Source: a bacterium (GTDB lineage: Bacteria > Methylomirabilota > Methylomirabilia > Methylomirabilales > 2-02-FULL-66-22). Taken from it: a DNA stretch of 64,000 nt. The DNA lies in NCBI GenBank assembly GCA_029580855.1, contig JAKPQH010000144.1, forward strand, positions 1 through 64,000, in the 5' to 3' direction. This document shows, piece by piece, positions 44,838 through 53,003 of this stretch. Both the position numbers and the translations under genes were made by a program. The notes beneath the pieces were generated by a model, which worked only from the letters and a program-made list of their open reading frames with translations, was not told where the DNA came from and did not search any database. How positions within the stretch are numbered: the stretch's first letter is position 1; the number at the start of each line of letters is the position of its first letter.

Positions 44838-45505
44838 GAGGCGATCCTCCCGTCGGCGAGGTGCACCACGCGGTCGGCCGCCGCGAGGATCCGAGGGTCG
44901 TGAGTCGAGAAGATAAACGTGATCCCGCGGTCGCGGTTCAGGCGTTTCAGAAGGTCCATCACCGCGCGTCCCGTGACCTGGTCCAGCGCCGCGGTGGGTT
45001 CGTCCGCGAGAACGACGCCGACGTCGCGGACGAGCGCCCGCGCGATGGCCACCCGCTGCTGCTGGCCGCCGGACATGCACTGGGGGCGTCGGCCGGCCTG
45101 GTCGGCGATACCGACCGCGGCCAGGGCGTCGAGGGTGCGGCGGCGCCGCTCTGCGGAGGAGAGCGGACGCGAGAACAGCACGTATTCGACATTCTCGTAC
45201 GCAGTCAGTACGGGAATGAGGTTGAGGCTCTGGAAGATGAACGCGATCCGCTCCCGCCGCAGGCGCGTGCGCTCGCGCTCGCCGAGCGCCGAGGCGTCCC
45301 GGCCATCCAGGCGGATCGTGCCCGCATCCGGCGCGTGCAGGAGACCGAGGAGATTGAGCAGCGTGGTCTTGCCGGAACCGGACGGACCGCCGATGGCCAG
45401 GAACTCTCCGGCCTCCACGTCGAGGTCAACGTCCGCGAGGGCGGACACAGCCTGCCCGTTTCTGCCGTAGCGATACGACACCCCCCGCAGCTCATACAGG
45501 CTCAT
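44834..45505 (-). CDS. ABC transporter ATPase, LolD/MacB-like
   Basis: A 223-residue ATPase with Walker A GGPSGSGKTTLLNL, Q-loop IFQSLNLIPVLTAYENVEY, signature MSGGQQQRVAIARAL, Walker B VVLADEPTAALD and switch His in IFSTHDPRI. The stretch LNLIPVLTAYENV is characteristic of the LolD/MacB group. ATG 45505 begins the domain; it overlaps the kinase-like gene end by 14 bases. It powers the FtsX-like permease encoded next. Confidence 0.93.
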   Translation of the reverse strand: MSLYELRGVSYRYGRNGQAVSALADVDLDVEAGEFLAIGGPSGSGKTTLLNLLGLLHAPDAGTIRLDGRDASALGERERTRLRRERIAFIFQSLNLIPVLTAYENVEYVLFSRPLSSAERRRRTLDALAAVGIADQAGRRPQCMSGGQQQRVAIARALVRDVGVVLADEPTAALDQVTGRAVMDLLKRLNRDRGITFIFSTHDPRILAAADRVVHLADGRIAS

Positions 45506-46295
45506 GGATGATCTCCGCGGTTGTGAGAGAAACAGAGACGCCCCGCGTGCCGCGGTGCGCGAGAAGGAGAAGGGCAGCAGCGGCGACAACCGTGCACGCC
45601 ACCAGAGGCCAGGCCTCGGATCCGCAGAGTGTCCGCACGAGCAGACACGCAGCGAGTGGGACGGTCAGGTTGTCCAGGCCGTTCCCAGAGACGGCCTCCA
45701 CGAACGTGAGCAGCAATGCGACGTCGATCGACAGGAGAAGGGTCCAGGCCCGGCCGCCCTCCGGCCAGAGGCGTAACGGAACGTACGCGCACAGGAGGGC
45801 AGTGACGAAGAAAGCCGCGGACCCTTCAAGGCTTTTTTCCCTTCCAGGCCTCCCGAATCGGTGGGCGCCATGGCGCGTGCCGACTAGGGCCGCCGCGGCA
45901 TCTGCTAGACTTAGAGTGAGGACGGGGATGGAGAAGCGTGACGGGTGGCCCATCGACAGCACGAACACGGCCGCCACGGCGGCGGGGAAACAGAGTTCGC
46001 CCACCGAGGTCCGCCTGGTACCGCAGAGGATTCCTCCGGCCAGGCGCGTCCACCAGGCGGAGGAGCGACCGGTCAGCAGTCCCACGCTGAAAGCGATGGC
46101 CAGGATCACCACGGGCCAGGGGGTGTCGAAGATCCAGGGAAGCGTGAGACTCACGAGGCCCATCCCGACATGGAGGAGTTTCCGCAGCAGCTCGGGATCC
46201 GCGCCCCGGGTGTCTCGCAGGACGCGCAGGCCGACGATCAGTGCTGCGAAGCCGCCAACCACCAGGAGCATGCCCAGCGCAGGATGCATCGTCAC
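45492..46295 (-). CDS. Dolichol/phytol kinase-like membrane protein
   Basis: The 267-residue polytopic protein has about seven membrane segments. The RKLLHVGMGLVSLTLPWIF region and SLADAAAALVGTRHG...EKSLEGSAAFF match the SEC59/VTE5-type (CTP-dependent polyprenol kinase; CdsA-related) family. In plants VTE5 phosphorylates phytol; SEC59 phosphorylates dolichol. The GTG start at 46295 has CTGGAGGAA upstream and overlaps the BtaA-like gene stop. It would phosphorylate an isoprenoid alcohol in this operon, a direct fit to HMG-CoA reductase and UbiA upstream. Confidence 0.78.
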   Translation of the reverse strand: MTMHPALGMLLVVGGFAALIVGLRVLRDTRGADPELLRKLLHVGMGLVSLTLPWIFDTPWPVVILAIAFSVGLLTGRSSAWWTRLAGGILCGTRRTSVGELCFPAAVAAVFVLSMGHPSRFSIPVLTLSLADAAAALVGTRHGAHRFGRPGREKSLEGSAAFFVTALLCAYVPLRLWPEGGRAWTLLLSIDVALLLTFVEAVSGNGLDNLTVPLAACLLVRTLCGSEAWPLVACTVVAAAALLLLAHRGTRGVSVSLTTAEIIHEPV

Positions 46296-47389
46296 CGGAT
46301 TTCCTCCAGGACAAAGTCGCCGTAGAAGAACGCCCTGTCCTCGGCGTGCAGACGCGCGGCGAGCGCGACCATCGGCTCCAGCCGGTCGGCGAGCTCTGCG
46401 GGCCGACGCCGTTCGGCCAGCAGATTCCAGTACGCCATTCGCCCGCCCGGTCTGCCGGCACGGGCAAGGCGCGTCAGCAGCTGCCGGTACGCTTCGGCTG
46501 ACATGTACTCGAAGATGTCGCTCAGGTTGTACCGGTCGATCTTGAGTCCCTCATGGGAAGCCAGCCAATCCTCCAGGGCGCAGCAGTGCCATTCCAGCCG
46601 GTCCAGGTTGGCGCGGATCGCGGCGAAGCGGTCGGGTCGCAGCGCGCATGGCAGGGCGGTGGTGTAGCGGCCCAGCAGGATCCACTGCACGTACGGATTA
46701 TCGGCGGGGTTCAGTGCTGTCAAGGCATGGCGGGTCCGGGCCAGGAGATGACGCGCGACGCCGCCCTCGACGTATCGGAAGTAGCCGCGATCGCGACCCA
46801 GGCGGCCCATGACAAGGCGGGAGAAAAAAGCGTGGAACATGAGCCGCCAACGCCGGGTGTCCCAGGCAGCATCGTAGAAGGTCTCCCGGGCCTCCCGAGT
46901 GCCACCCAGCAGGAGTTGCGCGACGCGCTCCCGGGAATGGATGAGGGGAAGAACCCGGCCGCGGAACAGCCGGAAATAGCCTTCGAACTTCCCGGCCTCG
47001 CCGATACCCATTGCGATCGCTTCCGGGCGGGCGTCCCAGTATCGGCAGGCGTCGGCGGATAGGGATGGCCGCAGCCGGCGGTAGAGCCGTTCGCGGCGGC
47101 AGCTAGGCAGCGACCCGAGCAGCTCCCGCACCTCATCATATTCCAGGAGACGATACGCCGCCGCCTTCAGCTCAAGGCACGCGATCTGGGCCGGGTTCCG
47201 GTCCACGGCAATGAGGCGCTCCGGGCTACGGCTCAGCATGGCCAGCGTGTTGTCCCCGCCGGAGGCGATGGAGAGGCACACGTGGCCCGGCCGGATGTCG
47301 AGCGCCTCCAGGAGGACGTCGGCATCCTCCCAGCACTGGGCGTAGGAGAGGTGGCGTCCGTCCGGTCGCCCGCCGTGCTTAGCGGTCAT
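46292..47389 (-). CDS. BtaA-like DUF3419 protein (3-amino-3-carboxypropyl transferase)
   Basis: The 365-residue protein matches DUF3419/BtaA. Typical pieces are LSYAQCWEDADVLLEAL at the start, the SAM-fold turn CLSIASGGDNTLAMLSRSPERLIAVDRNPAQIACLELK, and EYMSAEAYRQLLTRLARAGRPGGRMAYWNLL late. BtaA transfers the aminocarboxypropyl group of SAM to diacylglycerol on the way to betaine lipid. No BtaB N-methylase is adjacent, so the product may not be a classical betaine lipid and the acceptor may be an isoprenoid. The ATG has GGAGGGTGCG upstream. Confidence 0.85.
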   Translation of the reverse strand: MTAKHGGRPDGRHLSYAQCWEDADVLLEALDIRPGHVCLSIASGGDNTLAMLSRSPERLIAVDRNPAQIACLELKAAAYRLLEYDEVRELLGSLPSCRRERLYRRLRPSLSADACRYWDARPEAIAMGIGEAGKFEGYFRLFRGRVLPLIHSRERVAQLLLGGTREARETFYDAAWDTRRWRLMFHAFFSRLVMGRLGRDRGYFRYVEGGVARHLLARTRHALTALNPADNPYVQWILLGRYTTALPCALRPDRFAAIRANLDRLEWHCCALEDWLASHEGLKIDRYNLSDIFEYMSAEAYRQLLTRLARAGRPGGRMAYWNLLAERRRPAELADRLEPMVALAARLHAEDRAFFYGDFVLEEIR

Positions 47390-50036
47390 CGCACCCTCCG
47401 CGGTCCGCGCGACTCAGGCGGCGGACGACACCGGCGGCGCCGTCGAGTTCCACCCAGTCGCCGTCCTTCAACCAGCGGGTCACGCCGGCCACCGAGACGA
47501 CCGCCGGAATGCCCAACTCTCGGGCGACGATGGCGGAGTGGGACAGCAGGCTCCCACGCTCCACGAGCAACCCGGCTGCGGCCGGGAACAGGATCACCCA
47601 GCCGGGGTCGGTGCGCTCGGCGACTAGGATCTCGCCGGGTCGCAGTGTGGCCGTGCGCGGATCGGCCACAACGCGGACCGGGCCCCGGACGAAACCGGCG
47701 CAGCACCCTAGGCCGCTCCGGGTCTCGCCATCGGTTGGCAAAGCCTTTGTACCGTCGCAACGACCGATCCCGATGGCAGCGGCGCCGCGGGTCTCGAAAC
47801 GGTCGGGCGGCGGCTCGGAACACCGGTGGCGCTCGTACTCCGCCTTCCGCACGGCAGCCAATCCCTTGAGGTCCGTGCTGGTTCCCGTGCCTTCGACGAA
47901 ACCCAGGATCTCCTCCACCTCCAGATGGAAGACGTCGCGGGGGTCGTCCAGAAGGCCTAAGCTGGAGAATCGGCGGCCGAATTCGAGGAAGATCTGGCGC
48001 ACGCGTCCGAAGAGCCTGGTGCGCTCGAAGCGGAGGTTCTCCCGATCCCGAATCCGCGCGCGCGCCTGGTGGAGCACCCAGAGAAGCGCGAGGCGGCGCG
48101 CCGGACGACCCGCCAGCGCCTCACGCAGGCGGCGCTCGGCGTCGGCGCGTCGCCCGCCGTCCTGGTTGGCGCGGGGCTCCCGGTCCAGCGCTGCGATCCG
48201 GTCGGCCAGGCGCCCGACAGTCCGCAGCAGTGGCAGCGGTTCCTCGTGCAACGTGAGGCTCTCGAGCTTGAGCTCGTCCATGCAGCGCTCGCCGAACCGT
48301 TCCAGATACCCCCGATAGAGGGCGGCGAACGCGGGCACCTCCTCCATGGTGTCAAGTATGGCGTCCAGCGTGCCGTCGCGGAGCTTGCTTGCGAGGGCGG
48401 TGCCCGCGGCGATCTTCGCCATCTCCTGCATGCGCCGCGCCGGCTCGGCGCTGATCAGTGCTGCATCGCCGCTCAGGAGGTCGTTGTGGAGCGTTCCCCG
48501 CTCGCCGCACCAGCGTTCGGTGAGGCGCCGGAGGACGCCGAAGAAGATCATCGCGAAGAAATCGTTGACCACGGGCGCGTCCCAGCGGGTCAGCAGCCGG
48601 CGCTCGAGGCCGCGGTAGTACTCGCTAAGCTCGTCGGGGCGCAGGTCTTCCAGCGGCGGATCGGAGGGGGCGAGCGCGGCTTCCAGCAGTCGGCGGAATT
48701 CCGCGGTGCGGCGGGGGAGCCGGAAAAGGTTGAGGATCAGGGCGGCGAGAGTGACCAACAGATCGGCGCCGTCCCTGAGCTGCGCGCGAACGGTGGCAGG
48801 GCGCCGGGCGGGCAGGAGGGATGCGTCCAGCCGTTCGCGGACACCCATCATCTGCTCCATGAATCCTCGATTCAACGTGAAGCCCGGCAGGAGGGCCAGG
48901 ACGCGGTACCAGGAGAGCAAATTGTAGTACACGCGGCCGTCGATCAGCCCCAGCATGCAGCGGAAGGTGCGGTCGTGGGCCGCGATCTTTCCCTCGGGTA
49001 CGCGCATCAGCCGACAGAACTTGCGGTACACTTCCTCGTAGGCGCGGCGGGCGAACGAAAAGGTCAGCGCCGACGTGACGCCCGCATAGCTCTCGACGAT
49101 GTTGCTGTTGTCCCACAGGCAGCGGGCGCCGTCCGGATCGACGGTTTCCGACAGGGCGGTAATGGGCCGCGCTTGCAGCAGGTAGAGAGCGCCGTTTTCA
49201 ATGGCCCACTCGATGTCCTGCGGCTGGCCGAAGACGTGTGCGACGCGACGCGCCAGCGCCGCGACCGCGCAGACCTCCTCGTCGGTGAGGGCTGCTCGAA
49301 CGGCGTCGTCCGTGGGCACATCCACGCAGCGCACGCCCCCGGCATGTCCGGCGGCTGCGCGGCGCGCGAGCCGCTTGTCGGCGATGACGCGTTCCAGGAT
49401 TCGCCCGTCGCGATCCACCCAATACGTGTCGGCGGCCTGCTCGCCGGACACCAGCGAGGTGCCCAGGCCGTACGACGCGGCGACTACCGCCACGCCACGC
49501 CGGCCGCTAACCGGATCCGCGCTGAACGCCACACCTGAGTGACTCGCGTTGACCATCCGCTGGACCAAGACGGCCGGCGGCCGGCCGGCCGGCGGCAGGC
49601 CGCGGGTGCGGCGGTACGCCTGGAGCCGCTCTCCGAAAGCCGAGCGCCTCACCGCCGCCACCGCCTCGAGCGCCCGTGCAGGCGTGACGAAGAGAAAACT
49701 CTCGAGCTGACCGGCGAACGAGTGCTGGCAGCCGTCCTCTTCGACGGCCGAGGAGCGGACGGCCACCGGCTCACCGTTGGGGCACAGGCGTGCCAGCGCC
49801 CCGGAGAACTCGCGCAGCGGGTCGCCCCTCAAGACGACATCCGCCGTGCGGTCGAAGGCACGCTTCGTTGTCGTCTGTCGTTCCGAATCGGCGAGGCTTG
49901 CGTCGAAAGCCTCGCCGGTCAAGACGAACCAGGCCGGAATCCTGATGCCGCTATGCCGAAGGGCGGCGAGGCTGGCGGCTTTCCCGCCGAGCCGATCCGG
50001 TGTGGTGCTGTCGCCGGGCTCAACGATGTATCGCAT
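47379..50036 (-). CDS. PEP-synthase/rifampin-phosphotransferase-like dikinase
   Basis: 885 residues. The N-terminal ATP-grasp (PPDK_N) domain is clear: LGGKAASLAALRHSGIRIPAWFVLTGEAF, AVRSSAVEEDGCQHSFAGQLESFLFV, QDIEWAIENGALYLLQARPITAL. A central helical region follows, then the swivelling phospho-His domain with H833 in GSLLSHSAIVARELGIPAVVSV. It ends there: the C-terminal PEP/pyruvate TIM barrel is missing. This three-part layout equals that of rifampin phosphotransferase, in which the middle domain binds the acceptor. Here the acceptor is unknown but could be a prenyl alcohol. Overlaps the BtaA-like gene by 11 bases. Confidence 0.85.
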   Translation of the reverse strand: MRYIVEPGDSTTPDRLGGKAASLAALRHSGIRIPAWFVLTGEAFDASLADSERQTTTKRAFDRTADVVLRGDPLREFSGALARLCPNGEPVAVRSSAVEEDGCQHSFAGQLESFLFVTPARALEAVAAVRRSAFGERLQAYRRTRGLPPAGRPPAVLVQRMVNASHSGVAFSADPVSGRRGVAVVAASYGLGTSLVSGEQAADTYWVDRDGRILERVIADKRLARRAAAGHAGGVRCVDVPTDDAVRAALTDEEVCAVAALARRVAHVFGQPQDIEWAIENGALYLLQARPITALSETVDPDGARCLWDNSNIVESYAGVTSALTFSFARRAYEEVYRKFCRLMRVPEGKIAAHDRTFRCMLGLIDGRVYYNLLSWYRVLALLPGFTLNRGFMEQMMGVRERLDASLLPARRPATVRAQLRDGADLLVTLAALILNLFRLPRRTAEFRRLLEAALAPSDPPLEDLRPDELSEYYRGLERRLLTRWDAPVVNDFFAMIFFGVLRRLTERWCGERGTLHNDLLSGDAALISAEPARRMQEMAKIAAGTALASKLRDGTLDAILDTMEEVPAFAALYRGYLERFGERCMDELKLESLTLHEEPLPLLRTVGRLADRIAALDREPRANQDGGRRADAERRLREALAGRPARRLALLWVLHQARARIRDRENLRFERTRLFGRVRQIFLEFGRRFSSLGLLDDPRDVFHLEVEEILGFVEGTGTSTDLKGLAAVRKAEYERHRCSEPPPDRFETRGAAAIGIGRCDGTKALPTDGETRSGLGCCAGFVRGPVRVVADPRTATLRPGEILVAERTDPGWVILFPAAAGLLVERGSLLSHSAIVARELGIPAVVSVAGVTRWLKDGDWVELDGAAGVVRRLSRADRGGCDDR

Positions 50037-50049
50037 CCGCGCACCGCTT

Positions 50050-50955
50050 TCAGAGCCGTAACAGCCAAGGACCGACGCCAAGCCCAAGATAGGCGACCAG
50101 AGTCCAGAGCCCCGAGAGAGGTTCCAACAGGCCGGCCCTCTTGAGCCCTGGCTGATCCAAGAATCGCCATCCCGCCAGCGCCGCCAAGGTCAGGACGCCG
50201 CCGAACGCGGCAGCCAGAACCGTCAAAAGGCCGATCGCTTTGGCGACTGGCAAGGAAGTCGCTGCCGCGAGCAGCATCGCGGTCCACCACACCAAGGTCG
50301 CCGTGCGTCGCCCCCAGAGGACGCTATAGGTCTCCACGCCGTGCTCCTCGGCCTCCGGCGCGCGGATCTTGCGGCCGATCTCGATGACGAGGCCGTTGAA
50401 GAAGCTGGCGGCGAGCAGCCAGGCAAGTCCGCTCGGCATGAATGCGCGCGCGGCGTGCCACTCGCACGCGGTGGCGTACAGGGTAATGAGCGGGAGGATG
50501 AGCATGTGGCTCGCGAGGTAGACGACCGGATGGGCGGTCAGGTATCGGTGTGCGAAGAATTCCTTCCACATGAGACCCAGGTACAGCCAGACGGCCATGA
50601 GCAGCAGTGCCAGGGACGGCCGAAGCCAGAGGGCTAACCCGAGCTGCAGGAGCGCGCCGGCCGCGGCCAGGCCTCCCAACTCGTGCAGGCTGACCAGACC
50701 ACGCGGGACGGCGCGGTAGGCGCGGTAGCGAGCATCTGTCTCGCGGTCCTTGAACTCGTCCGCGACCCGCAGCTGGAAGAAGAACGCGAACGTACTCATG
50801 AAAGCCACGAGCAGCGGCCCGGTCGCCGGGAGTCCGGTACCGCCGTGCAGGAGACAGGACACGCTGACGGCGGCGACGCTCATGGCGGCGATCAACGGCC
50901 CGTGCGCAAAAAGAGGAAAACGCTCGCGCTGATAGACCCACCAACGGTTAGGCAT
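50050..50955 (-). CDS. UbiA-family prenyltransferase
   Basis: A 301-residue membrane protein with about eight predicted segments. The first Asp-rich motif is seen as RVADEFKDRETDARY and the second, weaker, as EIGRKIRAPEAEEHGVETYSVLWG. UbiA enzymes transfer a polyprenyl diphosphate chain to an aromatic or sugar or glycerol acceptor within the membrane. The ATG has AAAGGA upstream and overlaps the HMG-CoA reductase stop by eight bases. Acceptor and chain length are not predictable. Confidence 0.83.
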   Translation of the reverse strand: MPNRWWVYQRERFPLFAHGPLIAAMSVAAVSVSCLLHGGTGLPATGPLLVAFMSTFAFFFQLRVADEFKDRETDARYRAYRAVPRGLVSLHELGGLAAAGALLQLGLALWLRPSLALLLMAVWLYLGLMWKEFFAHRYLTAHPVVYLASHMLILPLITLYATACEWHAARAFMPSGLAWLLAASFFNGLVIEIGRKIRAPEAEEHGVETYSVLWGRRTATLVWWTAMLLAAATSLPVAKAIGLLTVLAAAFGGVLTLAALAGWRFLDQPGLKRAGLLEPLSGLWTLVAYLGLGVGPWLLRL

Positions 50956-52171
50956 CGGTCGTTCCTTTCATGGCGCCGTGCCGGCCATCGCCTCGAGCCA
51001 GCCGCCGGTGCGCCTGCGCGAACTCGCCTGCGCACAGGGCGCCGATGATGGACAGCTCGCCCGCCAGGCACAGGCCGGCGCATACCTCGGCCAACGCCGC
51101 GGCCTTCCCTGGGCCGTCGAGACCCAGGATCTGGAGGCACGCGCGCTGACTCGGGAGCCCCGTGCCGCCCCCGACGGTTCCGACGGTAAGGTTGGGAAGT
51201 GTCACGGCCGCGTACAGTTCGCCGCGGTCGGTGACCTCGACACGGGTGATGCCGACGGCGGACTCGGCCACGCAGGCCGCATCCTGGCCGCAGGCAATGT
51301 AAAGAGCGGCGAGCCCGTTGGCGTAGTGGCCGTGCACCCCCAACGTGCCGCTCAGGACCCCCCCGATGGCGGACATCCGCCAGTAGTCGCTCATTTGCTG
51401 CGGCGTGGCGCGCAGGCGACGCTCGACGAGGTCGGCGGGGAGGATCGCCTCGGCCGTCACCTTTTTGCCGCGGACAGAGAGGAAGGACTGTGCGCTGGCC
51501 TTCTTGTCGCCCGAAAGATTGGCTTCCACGAAGGAGTAACAGGGCCGCACCGCGGAATGGGCGAGGATGTACTTGCAGATCGCTTCGGTGGCGATGGTCA
51601 CCATGTTTTGGCCGCTGGCGTCCCCGGTGGTGAACTCGAAATTCAAATAGACGTGGTTGCCCTCGACCGTGACGCGGAGATCAATCAAATGCCCGTGGCG
51701 TGTGGTGGCCTCGGCCTCGCGGCGGAAATCCTCCAGGTGAGACAGGGCCCACACGACGAATGCGCCCGCCTCCTCCAGCGTGCGAAACGCGAAGCCGGGC
51801 GCGCGGCTCAGCCCCTGGTTGACGAGCATGGCCGCGCAGCCGCCGGCCTCGCTGATCAGCTGGGCCCCACGGCTGTACGAGGCGACCAGCGCCGCCTCGG
51901 TGGTGGCGAGGGGGACGTAATAGTCGCCCTGGGCGAAGAGCCCGTTGACGCGCAAGGGACCGGCCACCCCCACCGGGATCCTGACGCAGCCGATGAAATT
52001 CTCGACGCTGTGCTGGTAACACGCCATCTCTTCCAGTGTGCGGGTGTCCAGGAGCGGGGCACGGCTCTCCGCTTGCCCAGGAAGCGCCTGCCAGCGTCGA
52101 TCCACGGCTTCGGCTGTCAGGTGGGGATCGCGCGGCACCCGTCGGGCGGGTTGCTGCACCTTGGGCCTCAA
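50948..52171 (-). CDS. HMG-CoA reductase, class I
   Basis: The 407 residues read from the TTG at 52171 cover the catalytic domain of NADPH-type class I HMG-CoA reductase, the mevalonate-forming enzyme. The four key residues are present: E92 (ATTEAALVAS), K223 (GDKKASAQSF), D297 (IACGQDAAC) and H388 (AGEFAQAHRRLA). ENFIGCVRIPVGVAGPL and TGDASGQNM are further family marks. The true start may be ATG 52311: frame 2 codes MRSGTLKRAFLPRLLEGEPEY and the reading passes into this frame at a TTTT run near 52220, implying one missing base or a real frameshift. Confidence 0.9.
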   Translation of the reverse strand: MRPKVQQPARRVPRDPHLTAEAVDRRWQALPGQAESRAPLLDTRTLEEMACYQHSVENFIGCVRIPVGVAGPLRVNGLFAQGDYYVPLATTEAALVASYSRGAQLISEAGGCAAMLVNQGLSRAPGFAFRTLEEAGAFVVWALSHLEDFRREAEATTRHGHLIDLRVTVEGNHVYLNFEFTTGDASGQNMVTIATEAICKYILAHSAVRPCYSFVEANLSGDKKASAQSFLSVRGKKVTAEAILPADLVERRLRATPQQMSDYWRMSAIGGVLSGTLGVHGHYANGLAALYIACGQDAACVAESAVGITRVEVTDRGELYAAVTLPNLTVGTVGGGTGLPSQRACLQILGLDGPGKAAALAEVCAGLCLAGELSIIGALCAGEFAQAHRRLARGDGRHGAMKGTTDA

Positions 52172-52215
52172 CCGCTCGCGCAGTTCATCCGTCGTGTGGT
52201 CGGCGAGCAGCCGTT

Positions 52216-52311
52216 TCAGAAAACCGCTCGCGCGGTGGTGGTCGGCCGGTATTCCGGTTCTCCTTCGAGCAGCCTGGGCAGAAACGCTCGCTTCAGCGTG
52301 CCGCTACGCAT
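52216..52311 (-). other. Likely N-terminal exon-like extension of HMG-CoA reductase (frameshifted)
   Basis: Read from ATG 52311, the frame gives MRSGTLKRAFLPRLLEGEPEY...TTTARAVF and stops at a TGA directly after a TTTTC. A +1 insertion in that T-run would continue as FLKRLLADHTTDELRERL into the reductase frame, which is clearly coding by composition there. The ATG overlaps the upstream microprotein stop (GATGCGTAG). Confidence 0.5.
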
Positions 52312-52462
52312 CCTCGGCTGACAACAGGTCCGCAGCGAGGAACGCGTAATCGCCGCGACCCTGGAGTGCTTCGCGCACCGCGGCGACAATCTGCTCCCAC
52401 GTCCAGCACGGATGATCCAGCGCGATGGAACGGCGGAGGATGATTTCAATGGTCGGCAACAT
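52304..52462 (-). CDS. Microprotein, first gene of the HMG-CoA reductase operon
   Basis: A 52-residue ORF (MLPTIEIILRRSIALDHPCWT ... LLSAEDA) starts 51 nt after a sigma-54 promoter. Its stop overlaps the ATG of the reductase extension. It is amphipathic, without signal peptide, and contains one Cys and two Trp. GAGGCG precedes the ATG. I recognise no family; the coupled position supports that it is translated. Confidence 0.5.
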   Translation of the reverse strand: MLPTIEIILRRSIALDHPCWTWEQIVAAVREALQGRGDYAFLAADLLSAEDA

Positions 52463-52512
52463 GGCTCGCCTCGTTTCGTGAAGCTCTCTGGAGAAGTCTG
52501 CCACGGGTAGGG

Positions 52513-52527
52513 GCAACTTGAGTGCCA
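52513..52527 (-). promoter_or_regulatory. Sigma-54 promoter of the HMG-CoA reductase operon
   Basis: Read leftward: TGGCAC-N5-TTGC with GG and GC exactly 12 bases apart, a near-perfect -24/-12 element. Its -12 lies about 50 nt before the microprotein ATG. A sigma-54 activator gene is encoded 6 kb away at 58693-60777. Confidence 0.75.
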
Positions 52528-53003
52528 GGGCCGCATCGCAGGAATGGCTCAGTGGCGAATCGCTTATCTATTTGTTTTTACGGCCGCCAGAGGATCGCAA
52601 CACGGAAAGACCACGGCGCCGCGCGGCGTGCTTGATCAATCGGTTAGACTATCCGGCGTGCGCACTGCCTAGGAGACTGTACACCGCGAGCTGCTCGCTG
52701 TTAGCCCTGACGCGAAACTCGGCATCTCGCCAAGGCCGCCCAACGTCAGCGTTAGGTGCCCGGAACGCTACGCCTGATACGTGGTGTAGGGGCCCTTGGG
52801 GCCGGGGGCCTACCGACCCCGGAAGGTGGGTTGGAGGTGCGCGCTCCCACAACAAGAGCTGGATTTTTTCCCGCCCTTGGCGGCGTTGCGGGAGACAGTT
52901 ATCTGTGTGAACGCCACGCCTTTGTCCGTTCGCGCTCCCCTATCGGCCTATCGCCCTTGGCATTTTGGCGCCTTGGTGGTAAAAAACGCATCGGGTGACG
53001 GCC
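52528..53003. other. Divergent regulatory region, 476 bp
   Basis: Upstream of the operon and of the activase gene. It should hold the activator-binding sites for the sigma-54 promoter, at 80-200 bp upstream of it. Visible items are an attC-like half site at 52738-52759, G-rich stretches at about 52794-52835, and CTTGGCG-like repeats next to 52985. No gene is supported. Confidence 0.4.

Noticed and set aside
52738-52759. GCCCAAC...GCGTTAGGTGC, resembling the 3' half of an integron attC site
   Set aside because: No matching 5' half (CCTAAC-type) can be found upstream and no integron integrase or cassette is present, so an attC call is unsupported.
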